Source: Thermogutta sp. (GTDB taxonomy: Bacteria; Planctomycetota; Planctomycetia; Pirellulales; Thermoguttaceae). Taken from it: 7,405 bases of DNA. The stretch's first letter is position 1; each line of letters begins with the position of its first letter. The DNA is taken from NCBI GenBank assembly GCA_012798155.1, contig JAAZNR010000247.1, forward strand, positions 1 through 7,405. The letters run 5' to 3'. Shown here piece after piece: positions 5,744 to 7,405 of this stretch. The translations under genes were made by a program, and so were the position numbers. The notes beneath the pieces were generated by a model that ran no database searches, was not told the DNA's origin, and was given only the letters and a program-made list of their open reading frames with translations.

Positions 5744-6965
5744 AACAGGCCGCTCCCAAGGATTCGAACGTCTTGTATGTCAGAATGAATTCTTGATGAC
5801 CGAGGCGCTCGGAGACGGTGCTCTTGCCGGCGGCGATTTCGAGCAGATAGTCGAAAATGCGGCGTCCCATCGCGGGCACGTCCGACTTGCCCAGCAGGAT
5901 TTCCCCCGCGTTGATGTCCATATCGGACTTCAGCCGCCGAAACGTTTCGGGGTTGGCGCAGACCTTGATGACCGGCGCGACGGCCGAGCCGACAACCGAC
6001 CCCCGTCCCGTCGTGAACAATACGGCGTGCGCGCCGCAGGCGATCATCTCCACGATCTCGGCGTTGTCGGCAATGTTGGGAAAACCGAAGCGGACCTCGC
6101 CGTCCGGCACCACATCCAGCAGATACAAACCCGGCCGCGGCGGGACATCCCCGGGCTTCAGCAGACCGGAGATCGGACGCGTGCCGCTTTTCAGATAGGC
6201 TCCCAACGACTTTTCCTCGATCGTGGTCAGACCGCCTTCGGCGTTGCCGGGCGCGAAGCTGGCGTGGCCCAGCGTGGCGTAATACGCGAAGGCCTTGCTC
6301 ACCGCATCGACGAGGGCATTGCCTAATTCCGGGGTGATTGCGCGCCGCGACAATTCGGCCTCGCAGCCGAACAACTCGCCCGTCTCCTCGAAGATCGCGG
6401 TGCCGCCGGAGTCGACGAGGAGATCAAAAGCGTATCCGCAGGCCGGGTTGGCCGTCAGACCGCTAGTGGCATCCGACCCGCCGCAGATGGTGCCGATCGT
6501 CAAATCGGCCGCGGTCATGGGGCAGCGCGGCACCTCTTGCAGGGCGACCAATTGCCGTTTGACCCAGCTCCGTCCCAACCGGATCGTCTTTTCCGTGCCT
6601 CCCGCCTGCTGGATGACCAAGGTCTCTACCGGTCGTCCGGAAGCGGCAACCTCTTGGGCAAGACCTTCGGCATCGAAACTTTCGCAGCCCAGCGAGACCA
6701 ATAATACGGCGCCGACGTTCGGGTGGGTGCAGACACCGCCCAGCACGCGCCGTGCGTAAGCGTTGGGGTAGCATCCCGGAAAACCGGCCAAATGCACGCC
6801 CGTCTTGCGATAAGGCAACCAGATTTCCCGTGCCACATGATGGGCGCATTCGACGAGGTAAACCACCAACACGAGATTGCGGATGCCCTTGCGGCCGTCC
6901 CGCCGCTGATATCCCTGCCACCCTCGCGCAAGATCGGCATTGGTGATCGGCGATCCATCCGTCAT
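5730..6965 (-). CDS. UxaA-family dehydratase large (catalytic) subunit: altronate, galactarate or related substrate
   Basis: The UxaA/GarD/SuyB superfamily performs metal-dependent eliminations on hydroxy-acids (altronate or galactarate dehydration, sulfolactate desulfonation). The 411 residues carry its hallmarks: GYQRRDGRKGIRN (18-30), GFPGCYPNAY (61-70), THPNVGAVLLVSLGCE (80-95), IQQAGGTEKTI (118-128), GTICGGSDATSGLTANPA (158-175), GGLTTIEEKSLG (244-255), FTTGRGS (317-323) and DINAGEILLG (350-359). The 'GFPGCYPN' variant differs from what I recall of the corresponding GarD and SuyB segments, so the substrate is open. The usual N-terminal SAF domain is absent here and is supplied by the separate upstream gene, as in two-subunit members. 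ATG 6965-6963 is preceded by AAGGGA at good spacing. A UxaA pair next to ldhA could feed sugar-acid carbon to pyruvate, but the two are convergent, so co-regulation is not implied. Confidence 0.9.
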   Translation of the reverse strand: MTDGSPITNADLARGWQGYQRRDGRKGIRNLVLVVYLVECAHHVAREIWLPYRKTGVHLAGFPGCYPNAYARRVLGGVCTHPNVGAVLLVSLGCESFDAEGLAQEVAASGRPVETLVIQQAGGTEKTIRLGRSWVKRQLVALQEVPRCPMTAADLTIGTICGGSDATSGLTANPACGYAFDLLVDSGGTAIFEETGELFGCEAELSRRAITPELGNALVDAVSKAFAYYATLGHASFAPGNAEGGLTTIEEKSLGAYLKSGTRPISGLLKPGDVPPRPGLYLLDVVPDGEVRFGFPNIADNAEIVEMIACGAHAVLFTTGRGSVVGSAVAPVIKVCANPETFRRLKSDMDINAGEILLGKSDVPAMGRRIFDYLLEIAAGKSTVSERLGHQEFILTYKTFESLGAACLPPR

Positions 6966-7010
6966 GGAGATATCCCTTGGTCCCGAAATAGAAACGACGT
7001 GCGAAACAAG

Positions 7011-7035
7011 TCTACCGGCTTGCGATCCACCGGCT
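7011..7035. repeat. Direct repeat TCTACCGGCT / TCCACCGGCT, 15-bp period
   Basis: Two decamers (7011-7020 and 7026-7035) match at 9 of 10 positions, in the spacer between the two UxaA-type genes. In the frame that would extend the SAF-domain gene after correction of the G5 run, the period equals five codons and yields the related peptides REPVD and RKPVD. That fits a small coding repeat better than a regulatory site. Confidence 0.45.
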
Positions 7036-7058
7036 CGCGGGCCGCCACATCCGCGGCA

Positions 7059-7405
7059 CTACGCCCCCGCGGAAGCGTCCGCCGCATCCGGTGCGGAAAC
7101 GGCCTGGGCTTCCTCCGTTGCCGGGGAGGGCGATTGGGCATGGCCGGCACTTTCGGTCGCCCCGGCAAGCGTCGGATCGGCGCCCCGCCGATCTCGCGTC
7201 GTGATGTACGCGCTTCGCATATTGTGCACGTGAACCCACTGGCCGGGTTCGATGTTCACGGTGGCAACCCCGATGGGGTGGCCATATTTGACCACCGCCT
7301 CGCCCTCGGCTATCGGTCGCACGGCGACCTTGTGCCCCATGCGCAGGTTCGAGGCTGCGGTCAAACGAACCCGGTCCAGTTTCAGGGTCGTGCCTTTGGC
7401 GATCG
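7059..7405 (-). CDS. UxaA-type N-terminal SAF-domain subunit, partial, with abnormal C-terminal tail
   Basis: The frame is open from the right edge, so the 5' end is missing; a TTG at 7364 is only an internal codon, because the domain continues upstream of it (IAKGTTLKLDRVR). The visible part shows the second half of the SAF domain that closes the active site of altronate/galactarate dehydratases: GHKVAVRPIAEGEAVVKYG, PIGVATVNI and the closing WVHVHNM. In the family this segment ends near 'HTHN'. Here a further 52 residues follow, rich in Ala, Ser, Pro and Glu and probably disordered, ending at TAG 7061-7059. The large subunit starts 93 bp later. The tail is probably distorted by a frameshift (see the G5 tract entry). 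Together with the 411-residue protein it would form one dehydratase. Confidence 0.85.
   Translation of the reverse strand, partial: IAKGTTLKLDRVRLTAASNLRMGHKVAVRPIAEGEAVVKYGHPIGVATVNIEPGQWVHVHNMRSAYITTRDRRGADPTLAGATESAGHAQSPSPATEEAQAVSAPDAADASAGA
7064..7068 (-). other. Run of five G: likely one-base frameshift in the SAF-domain gene tail
   Basis: On the minus strand the codons before the TAG read GCG GGG GCG. Removing one G moves the reading frame so that it continues as RSAADVAAREPVDRKPVD and on to a TGA at 6964-6962, which overlaps the ATG of the large-subunit gene as ATGA. By my count the third-position GC is about 65% in this frame after the run, against about 48% in the unshifted frame past the TAG. 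This fits an indel in a homopolymer, either a real mutation or a sequencing or assembly error; programmed slippage is less likely. Confidence 0.5.

Noticed and set aside
6966..7061. Stop-codon read-through: the SAF-domain frame and the large subunit are in the same frame, separated only by one TAG and 31 sense codons
   Set aside because: Being in frame has a one-in-three chance, third-position GC falls to about 48% in that stretch, and the large subunit has its own SD. The one-base frameshift explains the region better.
7059..7364. TTG 7364 as the true start of the SAF-domain gene
   Set aside because: The frame is open to the window edge and the residues before it (IAKGTTLKLDRVR) fit the first strands of the domain, so the gene simply continues beyond the window.

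Overview
The window is GC-rich, gene-dense bacterial DNA carrying eight protein genes (two cut by the window edges) and one credible 29-codon small ORF. The gene mix suggests Planctomycetota or a relative: unassigned proteins of planctomycete-like style, generally weak Shine-Dalgarno (SD) sites, a split UxaA-type dehydratase and an LdhA-type dehydrogenase. This taxonomic guess comes from memory of protein families, not from a marker gene.

Layout, left to right. (1) Positions 1-268, minus strand: the N-terminal part of a protein resembling the first domain of O6-methylguanine-DNA methyltransferases; it runs off the left edge. (2) A 256-bp divergent spacer holds a near-consensus sigma-70-type promoter (343-372) pointing right. 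(3) That promoter probably drives an unassigned 247-residue protein (525-1268) and then adenine phosphoribosyltransferase, apt (1326-1862). (4) Convergent to apt lies a leftward block read from about 4481 down to 1945: a 29-codon ORF, a family 2 glycosyltransferase that it overlaps by ATGA, and, 9 bp further on, a 559-residue protein. That last protein looks like a distant relative of BshC, the cysteine-adding enzyme of bacillithiol synthesis. (5) Divergent from this block is an LdhA-type D-lactate dehydrogenase (4634-5653). (6) Convergent to it, leftward, are the two halves of a UxaA-family sugar-acid dehydratase: the N-terminal SAF-domain protein (from the right edge to 7059) and the large catalytic protein (6965-5730).

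How the genes work together. Apt salvages adenine and LdhA reduces pyruvate to D-lactate; these are ordinary metabolic functions. The UxaA pair probably dehydrates a hexonate, hexarate or similar hydroxy-acid. The glycosyltransferase plus BshC-like pair is the most original part: a tightly packed unit joining a sugar transferase to a possible amino-acid or thiol-adding enzyme. Its product cannot be named from this window.

Three details deserve a closer look. The SAF-domain gene appears to carry a one-base frameshift in a run of five G; removing one base gives a frame that ends in an exact ATGA overlap with the next gene. The 29-codon ORF has a better ribosome site than the glycosyltransferase it overlaps. 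A 17-bp tandem duplication sits on the stop codon of the BshC-like gene. I found no rRNA, tRNA, CRISPR array, insertion sequence or phage gene.
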